Origin: Pseudomonas proteolytica
GTDB lineage: Bacteria; Pseudomonadota; Gammaproteobacteria; Pseudomonadales; Pseudomonadaceae
DNA length: 64,000 nt
Direction of reading: 5' to 3'
NCBI RefSeq assembly: GCF_007858275.1
Contig: NZ_VFEV01000027.1
Span: forward strand, 21,736-85,735
The position numbers and the translations under genes are program-made. Under the pieces are notes generated by a model. It saw nothing but the letters and a program-made list of their open reading frames with translations, made no database searches and was not told where the DNA came from. Below, in pieces: positions 52,272 to 61,381 of this stretch. How positions within the stretch are numbered: position 1 is the stretch's first letter; every line of letters starts with the position of its first letter.

Positions 52272-53248
52272 GCTCGGCCGCCTATGTAAGCCGACACCAC
52301 GTCGATACGGCCGTGCCCGAGTTCATAGCTGATTTGGTCTCTGGCCGCGCGATCAAGGCGTCGGTCGAGCTGATAGCAACTGCCTCCGTTGATGGGCGCG
52401 AAATGATGGGTGATTTGCTCATAGCGCTCGCACGCATAGGCCGCCCGCAATTCGTGGAAGCCTTTGAGGCTGTACGGATGGAGGATGTCCCGTGCCGGGC
52501 GAACGATTCCCCGTTGGAATTCAAGGTAGCGTTCATTCGGTGCAAGCAGGTTGCGGCTACCGTCGGGCGAGACCTGTTCGGCAAACCTCAGCGCGTCACG
52601 AACATGATCATCTACCGTAATCCAACGAGGTGCCGATGCACCTGAGCGGCCACCTTTAGTGCCATCCTGGATGTTGATCCTCCCGAGTTGCTCGGCTTCC
52701 CGTTGCAGTCGAGGAAGGTCGGCCAAAATGGCCTCACGCAAGCGCATTCCGGCGGCTCGCGCCAAGTGCACGATGGCGGCAGCGCGTTGCATTTGGAGTT
52801 CGCAGAGTATGTCGACGATCCGTTTCACATGTTCGCGATCTTGGCCTTGCGGCACCGATTGACGACCACTGGTGCGCCGCATTCCCAAAGCCTTGCTCGG
52901 ACTCACTACCGTCACATACTGATCAACGCGAAGCGCAGCCATGGTCCGGTTCACGCTGGACAATCGGTTTTGCGCGGTGGCGATGCCTATAGCACCTTGT
53001 TCAACTTGCTGACGCAGATGCTCGGCGTAGTCCAGCAAGGTCTGCCGATCAATCTGTCGTGCATCGTTGACGCCTGGCCCATCCTCCGAGCGACACCAAC
53101 GTACAAACGCCTGCCAGCGATCACTGTGCGCCTTGACCGTGCCGTAATGCCCGCCGCCAAACAAATCTTTCAATGCCTGTGGCCCGGCATAACTCAGTTG
53201 CCGACCATAGCCAAAATTGCGCCCATCTCGCCTGCCCACCAGTGCCAT
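52268..53248 (-). CDS. Integrase-domain tyrosine recombinase (Phage_int_SAM_2 / Integrase_1 type)
   Basis: The 326-aa protein has an N-terminal SAM-like part (YGTVKAHSDRWQAFVRWCRS) and a diverged recombinase domain. Putative catalytic residues are R169 (GMRLREA), K198 (DGTKGGRSG), H265-x-x-R268 (HELRAAYA), H312 (ELGHGRIDVV) and Y321. They fit the tyrosine recombinase order, though the motifs differ from XerC/D. The start MALVGRRDGRNFGYGRQ at 53248 was chosen. It is known as an integrase-domain protein in Pseudomonas islands. It faces the P4-like integrase. Confidence 0.85.
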   Translation of the reverse strand: MALVGRRDGRNFGYGRQLSYAGPQALKDLFGGGHYGTVKAHSDRWQAFVRWCRSEDGPGVNDARQIDRQTLLDYAEHLRQQVEQGAIGIATAQNRLSSVNRTMAALRVDQYVTVVSPSKALGMRRTSGRQSVPQGQDREHVKRIVDILCELQMQRAAAIVHLARAAGMRLREAILADLPRLQREAEQLGRINIQDGTKGGRSGASAPRWITVDDHVRDALRFAEQVSPDGSRNLLAPNERYLEFQRGIVRPARDILHPYSLKGFHELRAAYACERYEQITHHFAPINGGSCYQLDRRLDRAARDQISYELGHGRIDVVSAYIGGRA

Positions 53249-53675
53249 GATCAAACTCCTTCCGAAGGCATACGTTTGAAACTTTCCCCACGTCATCCCG
53301 CCAAGAATGTTGAGTGTTATCAGGGATCAAGGCCCCTGCGACCTGTGAGGGTTGTCCACTAACGCGGGACTGACGGCTCTTTACGACCGGGAGCTTGGGC
53401 ATCTCATGATCAGGCCTCCTGAGCACCGATACCGGTGGGCGGGTGGAGGCTGCATTGGCTGACGAGACCGCCGCCGCGAGATCCTGAGTCGGGTGAAGGC
53501 AGTGATGCGATGACCGGGGCATGCCTGACTGTCAGTCAGGTGCAGTTCCATTCCGTGGGCTGCGGCACCATCATCTGCATCGCTGTTGATGGTGACTTCG
53601 GTGTTTGTCACGCCGATTGTCACGAGGGGAAATGCCGCAATGCTTTGTACGAGGTGGGCTGCAGCAGTGGTAGCA

Positions 53676-53710
53676 GCGCCCGTCTCTTTCCGGGAGAAAG
53701 AGACGGGCGC
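53676..53710. repeat. Perfect 15-bp inverted repeat
   Basis: GCGCCCGTCTCTTTC (53676-53690) pairs with GAAAGAGACGGGCGC (53696-53710) around CGGGA. There is no T-run, so it is not an ordinary terminator. Confidence 0.9.
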
Positions 53711-54070
53711 AGGTTGGCGCAATGAAATGGCCAAGCGGATAGGTTGCTGCAGGGCAGCTATGAAAGAGGGAAGTTGCCGCAGTGGGCACACTGGTAAAAG
53801 TAGGCATCCATCACATCGCTGTGACCGTGCGAGCCGCCGGACGCTAATCGCACTTTGGGAAAACCACCACTGTGTGGCGTAGCCTTAAAGGTTCTGGCTA
53901 CCTGGGTTGCTGTCAACGACAGCGCTTGCCCGATCTTTTCTACGCCTGTGGATAATTTGGGTCAAGACTCCAATTTTCGGGAGTTCTGCGGCTGTGGATG
54001 AAATTATCCAGCGGTGGAAATCTGTGGTTTTCCACAGACCGTTTGCGTGGGCTTTAGATTTTTTAAGTGA

Positions 54071-54115
54071 GGTCCATCCAAGCAGGGCGGCTTTGCAGCC
54101 CCGCTTGGATGGACC
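54071..54115. repeat. 13-bp inverted repeat
   Basis: GGTCCATCCAAGC (54071-54083) pairs with GCTTGGATGGACC (54103-54115). After one mismatch the arms GGGC/GCCC extend the stem around a short loop. Confidence 0.9.
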
Positions 54116-54345
54116 CGCGTGGAGGGGCGGACAACGGTGATCTCACAGGGTTACCCACGTCTGGATGCGCCACGGATATTTTGTAGGGAAGTGATCGTCA
54201 CCTCCCGCCCCCAACCTATTGAGTGAAATATCCAACTGAGGCCATCACCGCTCGCAGTCGTTGCAGCATAATGCGCCCCAGTTAGATTCATCACCGAGCT
54301 GCACAGTGGTTCAGCAGCTTTCGAGCACTACAAGGACTTCAGAAC

Positions 54346-56679
54346 ATGTCGCAAGCCTCCAACAATCTGGCCGCTTTCATCTGGTCATTGGCCGATTTAC
54401 TCCGTGGCGACTTCAAGCAAAGCCAATACGGCCGGATCATTCTGCCGTTCACCTTGCTGCGGCGCCTGGAGTGTGTGTTGGAGCCGACCAAAGCAGCGGT
54501 GCTGATTCAGCATGAAAAACTCCTGCAACTCAATCACTCCGAAGAAGCCCAAGAAAAACTGTTGCTAAGAGCTAGCGGTGGGCTTTCGTTTTTCAACACC
54601 TCAAAAATGGATCTCTCCAAACTCGGTGAAGCGGGCATCAAAGCCAACCTCGAATCCTATCTGCAGGGTTTCTCCAAGGACGCCCGCGAAATTTTCGAAC
54701 ACTTCAAATTTAGCGAGTTCATCGGTCAGCTAAACGATGCCAATCTGCTCTACAAGATCGTACTACGGATTCGAAAGACCGACCTAAGCCCCACAGCGGT
54801 CTCCAACCACGATATGGGTCTAGTGTTTGAAGAACTAATCCGTCGTTTTGCGGAAAGCTCGAATGAAACCGCCGGGGAGCACTTTACCCCACGCGATATC
54901 GTGCGCCTCACCACCTCCCTCGTATTTATGGAAGACGATGATGCGCTGACCAAGCCCGGCATCATCCGCACCATCTACGACCCTACGGCCGGGACGGGCG
55001 GTTTTCTCTCATCCGGCATGGAATACGTGCATGAGCTGAACCCCCAGGCGGTGATGCGAGCTTATGGTCAGGAGCTCAACCCTGAGAGTTATGCCATCTG
55101 CAAAGCTGACATGCTGATCAAAGGCCAGGATGTCAGCAACATCAAGCTCGGCAACACCTTGTCGAACGACCAGCTCTACGCCACTGAATTTGACTACATG
55201 CTGTCCAACCCACCCTTTGGCGTGGACTGGAAAAAGATCGAGCAAGAAATCAGCGACGAGCACACACACAAGGGTTTCAGTGGCCGCTTTGGCGCGGGTT
55301 TGCCACGAGTAAGCGATGGCTCCTTGCTGTTCCTGCTGCACCTGCTCAGCAAGGTACGCGACGGCTCCCAGGGTGGTGGCCGGATTGGCATTATCCTGAA
55401 TGGCTCGCCATTGTTTACCGGCGGTGCCGGCTCCGGCGAATCAGAAATCCGCCGCTACATCCTGGAAACCGATTTGCTCGAAGCCATAGTCGCGCTGCCC
55501 ACCGACATGTTCTACAACACCGGCATCTCAACTTACATTTGGGTATTGTCCAACAAAAAAACCCAAGAGCGTAAGGGCAAGGTTCAACTGATCAATGGTG
55601 TGAACCTGTGCGGCAAAATGCGCAAATCCCTCGGTTCCAAGCGTAATGAAATGGACGAAAGCGATATTGCCACAGTGATACGCGCCTTCGGCAGCTTTGC
55701 CGCAGTCGATGCCTACGAACTCGACAAACAAGCCGCACAAAAAAGCAATCGCGGCCGCCAGGCAGCCAACCCCAAAGCCGAGGCAGCCAAGACCTTCGCC
55801 AGCAAGATTTTCAGCACCCACGAGTTCGGCTATCGGCGTATCAGCATTGAGCGCCCATTGCGGTTGTCTTGGCAGTTCAGTGACGAACGCGTTGCAACCT
55901 GCCGTTTCGCCCCCGGCGCCCTTAATAGCGCCATGCAGTGGCTCTATCAGGAATACAGTGCCATAGAGGGTGAGAGCTGGAGCGATGGCGACAACTGCAA
56001 GCTCTACGGTGATCTGAGTACCCATGAAGAGGCCGTCCGTCGTTACTGCAAGCTGCATTTTGCTGAGCTGAAAGAGAAGCACATTAAGGATCTGCTAAGC
56101 AGAACAACCTGGATGAACCAAAAGCGGCTGTTGCTCAAGACGCAACAGTTGCAGGCAAGCATCGGTGCTGCCCAGTATGACGACTTCAACACCTTTGAGG
56201 AGGCCGTCAAAGCTGCCTGCAAGGAACAGGGCATTGCCTTGGACGCCAAAGACAAAAAGCAGATCATCGATGCCGTGAGCTGGAAGAACCCAGCCGCCGC
56301 CAAGGTCATCAAGAAGGTTCACAAAACCAAAGCCAATCCACTGTATGGATTTTTTGGCGTTGACGGAGAAGTACTGGAGTATCAAGCCGACAGTGAGCTG
56401 CGCGACAACGAAAACGTCGCGCTCGATCCGAGTCAGAGCGTTAATGCCAGCAATGAGGCTTACTTCCTAAAAGAAATTCAGCCACACGTGCCAGATGCTT
56501 GGATAGACGCCAGCAAAAAAGACGCTAAGGATCAGCAAGTTGGTATTGTCGGGTATGAAATCCCCTTTAATCGGCATTTTTATCAGTATCAGCCGCCGCG
56601 AGACTTGGTAGAAATCGATGTCGATCTGGATGCAGTATCCGCTGAGATTATGCAGTTACTACAAGAGGTGCATTCGTAA
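54346..56679 (+). CDS. hsdM: Type I restriction-modification system methyltransferase HsdM
   Basis: The 777-aa protein has the HsdM N-terminal helical domain (about 1-150), then the N6-adenine methyltransferase core with DPTAGTGGF (212-220) and NPPFG (288-292). It is longer than the usual 500-550 aa: from about residue 480 a helical extension of some 300 residues follows (GYRRISIERPLRLSWQF to LLQEVHS), as in several HsdM variants paired with large HsdR. It methylates the sequence recognised by HsdS. Its stop overlaps the hsdS ATG (TAATG). Confidence 0.95.
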   Translation: MSQASNNLAAFIWSLADLLRGDFKQSQYGRIILPFTLLRRLECVLEPTKAAVLIQHEKLLQLNHSEEAQEKLLLRASGGLSFFNTSKMDLSKLGEAGIKANLESYLQGFSKDAREIFEHFKFSEFIGQLNDANLLYKIVLRIRKTDLSPTAVSNHDMGLVFEELIRRFAESSNETAGEHFTPRDIVRLTTSLVFMEDDDALTKPGIIRTIYDPTAGTGGFLSSGMEYVHELNPQAVMRAYGQELNPESYAICKADMLIKGQDVSNIKLGNTLSNDQLYATEFDYMLSNPPFGVDWKKIEQEISDEHTHKGFSGRFGAGLPRVSDGSLLFLLHLLSKVRDGSQGGGRIGIILNGSPLFTGGAGSGESEIRRYILETDLLEAIVALPTDMFYNTGISTYIWVLSNKKTQERKGKVQLINGVNLCGKMRKSLGSKRNEMDESDIATVIRAFGSFAAVDAYELDKQAAQKSNRGRQAANPKAEAAKTFASKIFSTHEFGYRRISIERPLRLSWQFSDERVATCRFAPGALNSAMQWLYQEYSAIEGESWSDGDNCKLYGDLSTHEEAVRRYCKLHFAELKEKHIKDLLSRTTWMNQKRLLLKTQQLQASIGAAQYDDFNTFEEAVKAACKEQGIALDAKDKKQIIDAVSWKNPAAAKVIKKVHKTKANPLYGFFGVDGEVLEYQADSELRDNENVALDPSQSVNASNEAYFLKEIQPHVPDAWIDASKKDAKDQQVGIVGYEIPFNRHFYQYQPPRDLVEIDVDLDAVSAEIMQLLQEVHS

Positions 56680-58016
56680 TGGCCGGACGATATAAGCCAT
56701 ACTCTCAATATAAAGATTCTATGGTTGAGTGGCTAGGAAAAATCCCTAGCCATTGGAAACTGGTGCGCATTAAAGAATCGGCACACGTAATCAATGGCTA
56801 CCCATTTGACTCAAAGCTATTTGAACCATCATCGGGCATCCCTCTTGTTAGAATTCGCGACATAAACTCATCGAAAACAGAAGTTGGGTATATCGGCAAG
56901 GTACCGCCAGAGTCGCTAATAACCGACAATGATATATTAGTAGGAATGGACGGCGACTTTAATGTGGCAAAATGGAAAGGAGGAGAAGCCGCATTAAATC
57001 AGCGAGTCGCCTGCATTCGGGCACCCAACCATTCCTTACAAGATTTTATTTTTTACTCGCTTCCATTCAACATGAAAATAATTAATGACTTAACGTATTA
57101 CACAACGGTTAAGCACTTATCGAGCACAGACATTCTTAAAACACGACTGGCGCTCCCTCCTGAAGACGAGCTTACCCACATAGTTAACTTCCTCGACCGC
57201 GAAACTGTTAAAATTGATAGTCTAATAGAGCATCAACAACAAATCATTCAACTACTAAAAGAAAAACGTCAAGCCGTAATCAGCCATGCTGTCACTAAAG
57301 GTTTGAACTGCAACGCTAAGATGCGCGACTCGGGTGTTGAGTGGCTGGGGGACGTTCCGGAGGAGTGGACTGTTTGCCGCATCAAGCACGTTGCCAGGTT
57401 GGAAAGTGGACATACTCCAGATAAAAAAATTGAGGAGTATTGGGTCGATTGCGATATTCCGTGGGTATCGCTCAACGACTCATCTCAATTAAAAGAAGTC
57501 GACTACATCAGCGATACTGCATTTTATCTGAATGAAAAAGGTATAGCCAACTCTTCAGCCCGAAAGCTTCCCGAAAGATGCGTAGTTTTCACCAGAGATG
57601 CAAGCATCGGTTTGGCGGCAATCACGACAAGGGTTATGGCTGTATCGCAACATATTATTGCTTGGGTATGCAACGAGAAAAAAGTCATTCCAGAATACTT
57701 ATTGCTTATTTTTTACGCCATGAAAGATGAGCTCGATCGATACACCTTCGGTGCAACTTTGAAAACAATTGGCATGCCTGACGTAAACAAACTGATTGCT
57801 GCCTTCCCTGACATTGAAGAGCAGAAGCAGATCATTGATCATGTTTTTAAATCCAGGGAAAAACTTGATCTATTGATTGCGAAAGCTGAACAATCAATAA
57901 AAATCATTAAAGAACGCCGTACTGCCCTAATCTCAGCCGCCGTTACCGGCAAGATCGACGTGAGAGATTGGGTTACTCCGAAAAACAGTCAAACCAACAA
58001 GGAAGTAGCCGCATGA
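56679..58016 (+). CDS. hsdS: Type I restriction-modification specificity subunit HsdS
   Basis: The 445-aa subunit has two target-recognition domains (about 15-170 and 225-390), each starting with the related sequences VEWLGKIPSHWKLVRIK and VEWLGDVPEEWTVCRIK, and each followed by a conserved helix (IVNFLDRETVKIDSLIEH and IIDHVFKSREKLDLLIAK). The repeated internal layout is the normal HsdS form. AT content is visibly higher than in hsdM and hsdR, a common sign of domain exchange. Its stop overlaps the hsdR ATG by 4 nt. Confidence 0.94.
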   Translation: MAGRYKPYSQYKDSMVEWLGKIPSHWKLVRIKESAHVINGYPFDSKLFEPSSGIPLVRIRDINSSKTEVGYIGKVPPESLITDNDILVGMDGDFNVAKWKGGEAALNQRVACIRAPNHSLQDFIFYSLPFNMKIINDLTYYTTVKHLSSTDILKTRLALPPEDELTHIVNFLDRETVKIDSLIEHQQQIIQLLKEKRQAVISHAVTKGLNCNAKMRDSGVEWLGDVPEEWTVCRIKHVARLESGHTPDKKIEEYWVDCDIPWVSLNDSSQLKEVDYISDTAFYLNEKGIANSSARKLPERCVVFTRDASIGLAAITTRVMAVSQHIIAWVCNEKKVIPEYLLLIFYAMKDELDRYTFGATLKTIGMPDVNKLIAAFPDIEEQKQIIDHVFKSREKLDLLIAKAEQSIKIIKERRTALISAAVTGKIDVRDWVTPKNSQTNKEVAA

Positions 58017-61000
58017 GTTCATTGGATGGAGGCAAGGCCAACGAGCTAATGTTTCAAAACGATATGCTCAAGCATTTGCTCAGTAACGGTTGGCAGCTGG
58101 GTAAGGCGGAGCACTACAACCGTGAACTCGCCCTGTATCCCGAAGACTTGCTCGGTTTTGTGCAAGACACCCAGCCTCAGCAGTGGCAAAAATTCTGCAT
58201 CCTCTACCCAAACAACCCCAATCAGAGCTTTCTTGAGCGAGTCGCCACCCAGCTGAATAAAACCGACCCCAATGCCGCCAGCAAAGAAATGCGCACCTTC
58301 GGCACGCTGGGCGTGTTGCGCCATGAATTACGTGACCGTGGCACCCGTTTCAGCTTGTGTCAGTTTAAACCTGAGCACGATCTAAACCCCGACACCTTGG
58401 CTCGCTATGCTAAGAACCGCTGCCGTGTCGTGCCTGAGGTGATTTATTCACCTTGGGCAAGCCAAGAACATCTCGAACAAACCGGCAGCAAGGCCAAAGC
58501 CTGGCGGATTGACTTGGTGTTGTTTGTAAACGGCTTGCCGGTTGCCACGCTGGAGCTGAAATCCGAATTCAAGCAGGCCGTGCAGAAGGCCATTAAGCAA
58601 TATAAAACCACGCGCTTGGCCATCGACCCAATAACCAAAAAGCCCGAACCGCTGCTGACCTTCAAGCGTGGTGCGTTGGTGCATTTTGCGGTGAGCCAAT
58701 ACGAGGTTTATATGGCCACGCGGCTGGAAGGCACTGATACCTTCTTTCTGCCGTTTAACAAAGGCACAAAGGCAGGCGGTGCCGGGAACGATGTGCCGTC
58801 AGACATTAACCAGTACGCCACCGATTACCTGTGGAACGAGGTCTTACTCCCCAGCAACCTACTGTCGATCCTCGGGCACTTCGTGCACCTGCAAATTGAA
58901 GACAAAGAAGATTGGGAAGGCCGTAAATACAAGAAAGAAAGCCTGATTTTTCCGCGTTACCATCAGTGGGATGTGGTGAATAAACTGGTCACGGCGGCCC
59001 GCACCGAAGGCCCCGGTCATAAGTACCTGATCCAGCACAGCGCCGGTTCCGGCAAGTCCAACTCGATTGCCTGGGTAGCGCATCAGCTTTCGGCGCTTTA
59101 TGACAACCAGGGTTGTAAGCAATTCAACTCAGTGATTGTGGTGACGGATCGCACCGTGCTGGATGATCAGCTGCAAGACACGATCAACCAGTTTGAACAC
59201 GTCGATGGCGCGGTTGGCCGCATCAATAATCAGGAAGGCGACGGTTCCAAATCGGAAAAGCTCGCCGCAGCGCTGGAAAACTCGCAGCCGATTATTATCG
59301 TCACAATCCAGACCTTTCCCTATGTGCTGCGCGCCATCGAAAACAGCGTCAGCCTGAAAGAGCGCAGCTACGCGATCATTGCTGACGAAGCCCACTCCTC
59401 GCAAACCGGCTCTACCGCCCGCCAGCTAAAAGAAGTGCTGATGATTGAGGCCAAGGCTAATTGTGAGGACGAACTTAGCACCGAGGACATTCTCGATGCC
59501 GCCGTGGCTTCACGCCGCGTGTCGAAAAACCTCAGTTACTTTGCATTCACCGCTACGCCGAAAACCAAGACGCTGGAGCTGTTTGGCCGTTTGCCCAAGC
59601 CAACTGAGCAGCCCTCTAAAACCAATAAGCCCGCGGCCTACCACGTGTACAGCATGCGTCAGGCCATTGAAGAGGGTTTTATTCTCGATGTGCTGAAGAA
59701 CTACACCAACTACAAAGTGGCCTACAACCTGGCGCAAAAAATCGACAAGGCTGATCAGGAGGTCGAAAGCAAGAAAGCCAAGGTCAAGCTCAACCAGTGG
59801 GTGCGCCTGCACGAATACAACATCGCGCAAAAGGTGCAGGTGATTGTTGAGCACTTTCGCAACAACGTGATGGGCCTGTTGGGCGGTCAAGCCAAAGCCA
59901 TGGTGGTCACCAGCTCACGCAAAGAGGCCGTGCGATACAAGCTGTGTTTCGACAAATACATCGTCGATAAGGGCTACCAAAAAATCCATGCCATGGTGGC
60001 ATTCTCCAGTGAGGTGGAGTTCACAGAGAAAGACCCAAATGCGGTCGCGTTACTCGGCAACAAATACACCGAGAACAACATGAACCCCAACCTCAAAGGC
60101 CGCGATATGCGCAAAGCCTTTGATAGCGATGATTATCAGGTGATGATCGTTGCCAACAAATTTCAGACCGGCTTTGACCAACCCAAGCTCTGCGCCATGT
60201 ACGTGGACAAAAAACTCGGCGGCGTCGAGTGCGTGCAGACCCTGTCGCGCTTGAACCGTACGTATCCCGGCAAGGCGGACGTTGGCACGTTCATCCTGGA
60301 CTTCTTCAACGAGCCGCAAGACATCCTCGATTCGTTCCAGCCGTACTTTCAGACGGCAGAGCTGGCAGATGTTTCCGATCCAGACTTGATCTTCGATTTG
60401 TTTGAGAAGCTCAACGCGGCAGGCATTTACAAGTCCAGCGAGGTTGAGCAGTTCTCCGCAGCCTTTTTCATCAAAAACAAAAGCAATGCGGCGATTGCCA
60501 ACATTTGCAAGCCTGCGGTCGAACGCTGGACGAAACGCTACAAGTTGGCGGTTGATGCCTACGCACACTCGAAAGACATATTTGAGAGAATCAAAAAGAC
60601 TCAGGATGCAGTGTTGGTCGCCAACGCTGAAAACGACCTGAAGGAATGCAAGCAAGCCAAGGACGCCCTGGACATCTTCAAAAAGGATCTGGGCACCTTT
60701 GTGCGTTTCTATGAATTCATGTCGCAGATCGTCGATTACGATGATAAGCAGCTGGAAAAGCTCAGCCTATACGCACGCAATCTAAGCCCAATGCTGCGTG
60801 AAGCCGCTGTGGATGAGGATGATATTGACCTCACTGGTGTCGTGCTCAGCCACTACCGCGTTTCGAAAATACGCCAGCAAGATCTGAAGCTAAAAGAAGA
60901 CTCGCCCGACTATAAGCTCGTGCCAGGTGAGGGGCTTGGATCAGCGGCTGCGAAGGACAAAAAGGAAGAGCTGCTTTCACAGATATTAGAACGGCTCAAT

Positions 61001-61279
61001 GAGCTGTTTGTGACGGACCAACTGACTGAAAAAGACATGGTAAATTACGCCTATACCATCCGTGACAAGGTCAGTGAAAACCAGTTAGTTATGCAACAAC
61101 TGGCAAACAATACTCCCGAACAGGCATTGCTTGGAAACTTCGCCAATGCGGTTGATGACGCGATTATGGACAGTGGCGATGCCCACCAGAACCAGATGAT
61201 GCAACTGCTCTCTGACCCTGCTAAGGCCAGTAAATTTGCCAGAGTGGTTTTCGATTTACTTAAGCTGGCAGACCAATAA
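58013..61279 (+). CDS. hsdR: Type I restriction endonuclease HsdR
   Basis: The 1088-aa subunit cuts unmethylated DNA after ATP-driven translocation. The nuclease domain shows D167, E181 and K183 (WRIDLVLF...LELKSEF), and the helicase motor has Walker A AGSGKS (344-349) and DEAH (458-461). Motif VI region NLNRTYPG-like (SRLNRTYPGKADVG) and a helical C-terminus follow. The ATG at 58013 overlaps hsdS by 4 nt. The operon is intact and expected to be functional. Confidence 0.95.
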   Translation: MSSLDGGKANELMFQNDMLKHLLSNGWQLGKAEHYNRELALYPEDLLGFVQDTQPQQWQKFCILYPNNPNQSFLERVATQLNKTDPNAASKEMRTFGTLGVLRHELRDRGTRFSLCQFKPEHDLNPDTLARYAKNRCRVVPEVIYSPWASQEHLEQTGSKAKAWRIDLVLFVNGLPVATLELKSEFKQAVQKAIKQYKTTRLAIDPITKKPEPLLTFKRGALVHFAVSQYEVYMATRLEGTDTFFLPFNKGTKAGGAGNDVPSDINQYATDYLWNEVLLPSNLLSILGHFVHLQIEDKEDWEGRKYKKESLIFPRYHQWDVVNKLVTAARTEGPGHKYLIQHSAGSGKSNSIAWVAHQLSALYDNQGCKQFNSVIVVTDRTVLDDQLQDTINQFEHVDGAVGRINNQEGDGSKSEKLAAALENSQPIIIVTIQTFPYVLRAIENSVSLKERSYAIIADEAHSSQTGSTARQLKEVLMIEAKANCEDELSTEDILDAAVASRRVSKNLSYFAFTATPKTKTLELFGRLPKPTEQPSKTNKPAAYHVYSMRQAIEEGFILDVLKNYTNYKVAYNLAQKIDKADQEVESKKAKVKLNQWVRLHEYNIAQKVQVIVEHFRNNVMGLLGGQAKAMVVTSSRKEAVRYKLCFDKYIVDKGYQKIHAMVAFSSEVEFTEKDPNAVALLGNKYTENNMNPNLKGRDMRKAFDSDDYQVMIVANKFQTGFDQPKLCAMYVDKKLGGVECVQTLSRLNRTYPGKADVGTFILDFFNEPQDILDSFQPYFQTAELADVSDPDLIFDLFEKLNAAGIYKSSEVEQFSAAFFIKNKSNAAIANICKPAVERWTKRYKLAVDAYAHSKDIFERIKKTQDAVLVANAENDLKECKQAKDALDIFKKDLGTFVRFYEFMSQIVDYDDKQLEKLSLYARNLSPMLREAAVDEDDIDLTGVVLSHYRVSKIRQQDLKLKEDSPDYKLVPGEGLGSAAAKDKKEELLSQILERLNELFVTDQLTEKDMVNYAYTIRDKVSENQLVMQQLANNTPEQALLGNFANAVDDAIMDSGDAHQNQMMQLLSDPAKASKFARVVFDLLKLADQ

Positions 61280-61285
61280 TCGCAT

Positions 61286-61307
61286 GTCCCACCGCAGGTG
61301 GGACTTT
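61286..61307 (+). terminator. Terminator after hsdR
   Basis: GTCCCACC (61286-61293) pairs with GGTGGGAC (61297-61304) around GCA and is followed by TTT, 6 nt after the hsdR stop. Confidence 0.75.
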
Positions 61308-61352
61308 CTCCAGACTAAAAGAGATACTGACTGTAGGTGCTACTGAACAAGT

Positions 61353-61379
61353 AATTGGGCAGCAGGCTGCTGCCCAATT
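61353..61379. terminator. Hairpin between convergent hsdR and nuclease genes
   Basis: A 12-bp perfect stem AATTGGGCAGCA / TGCTGCCCAATT (61353-61364 with 61368-61379) with a 3-nt loop lies just before the stop of the leftward gene. It could act on both strands. Confidence 0.7.
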
Positions 61380-61381
61380 TA

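Larger units (their letters stand above)
53249..54345. other. Gene-poor 1.1-kb region with hairpins and DnaA-box-like sites
   Basis: Several overlapping frames occur on both strands but none has a Shine-Dalgarno, a family match or consistent codon use, so none is called. The region has a 15-bp perfect hairpin (53676-53710), a 13-bp hairpin with more pairing inside (54071-54115), and TGTGGATAA (53947), TGTGGATGA (53993) and TGTGGTTTTCCACA (54024-54037) sequences resembling DnaA boxes. The hsdM promoter should be in the last 150 bases (CATAAT at 54267). Confidence 0.6.

Noticed and set aside
53381..53882. Overlapping frames of 90-136 codons on both strands in the 53-54 kb region
   Set aside because: They conflict with each other, run through the perfect hairpin and lack ribosome sites or recognisable domains.
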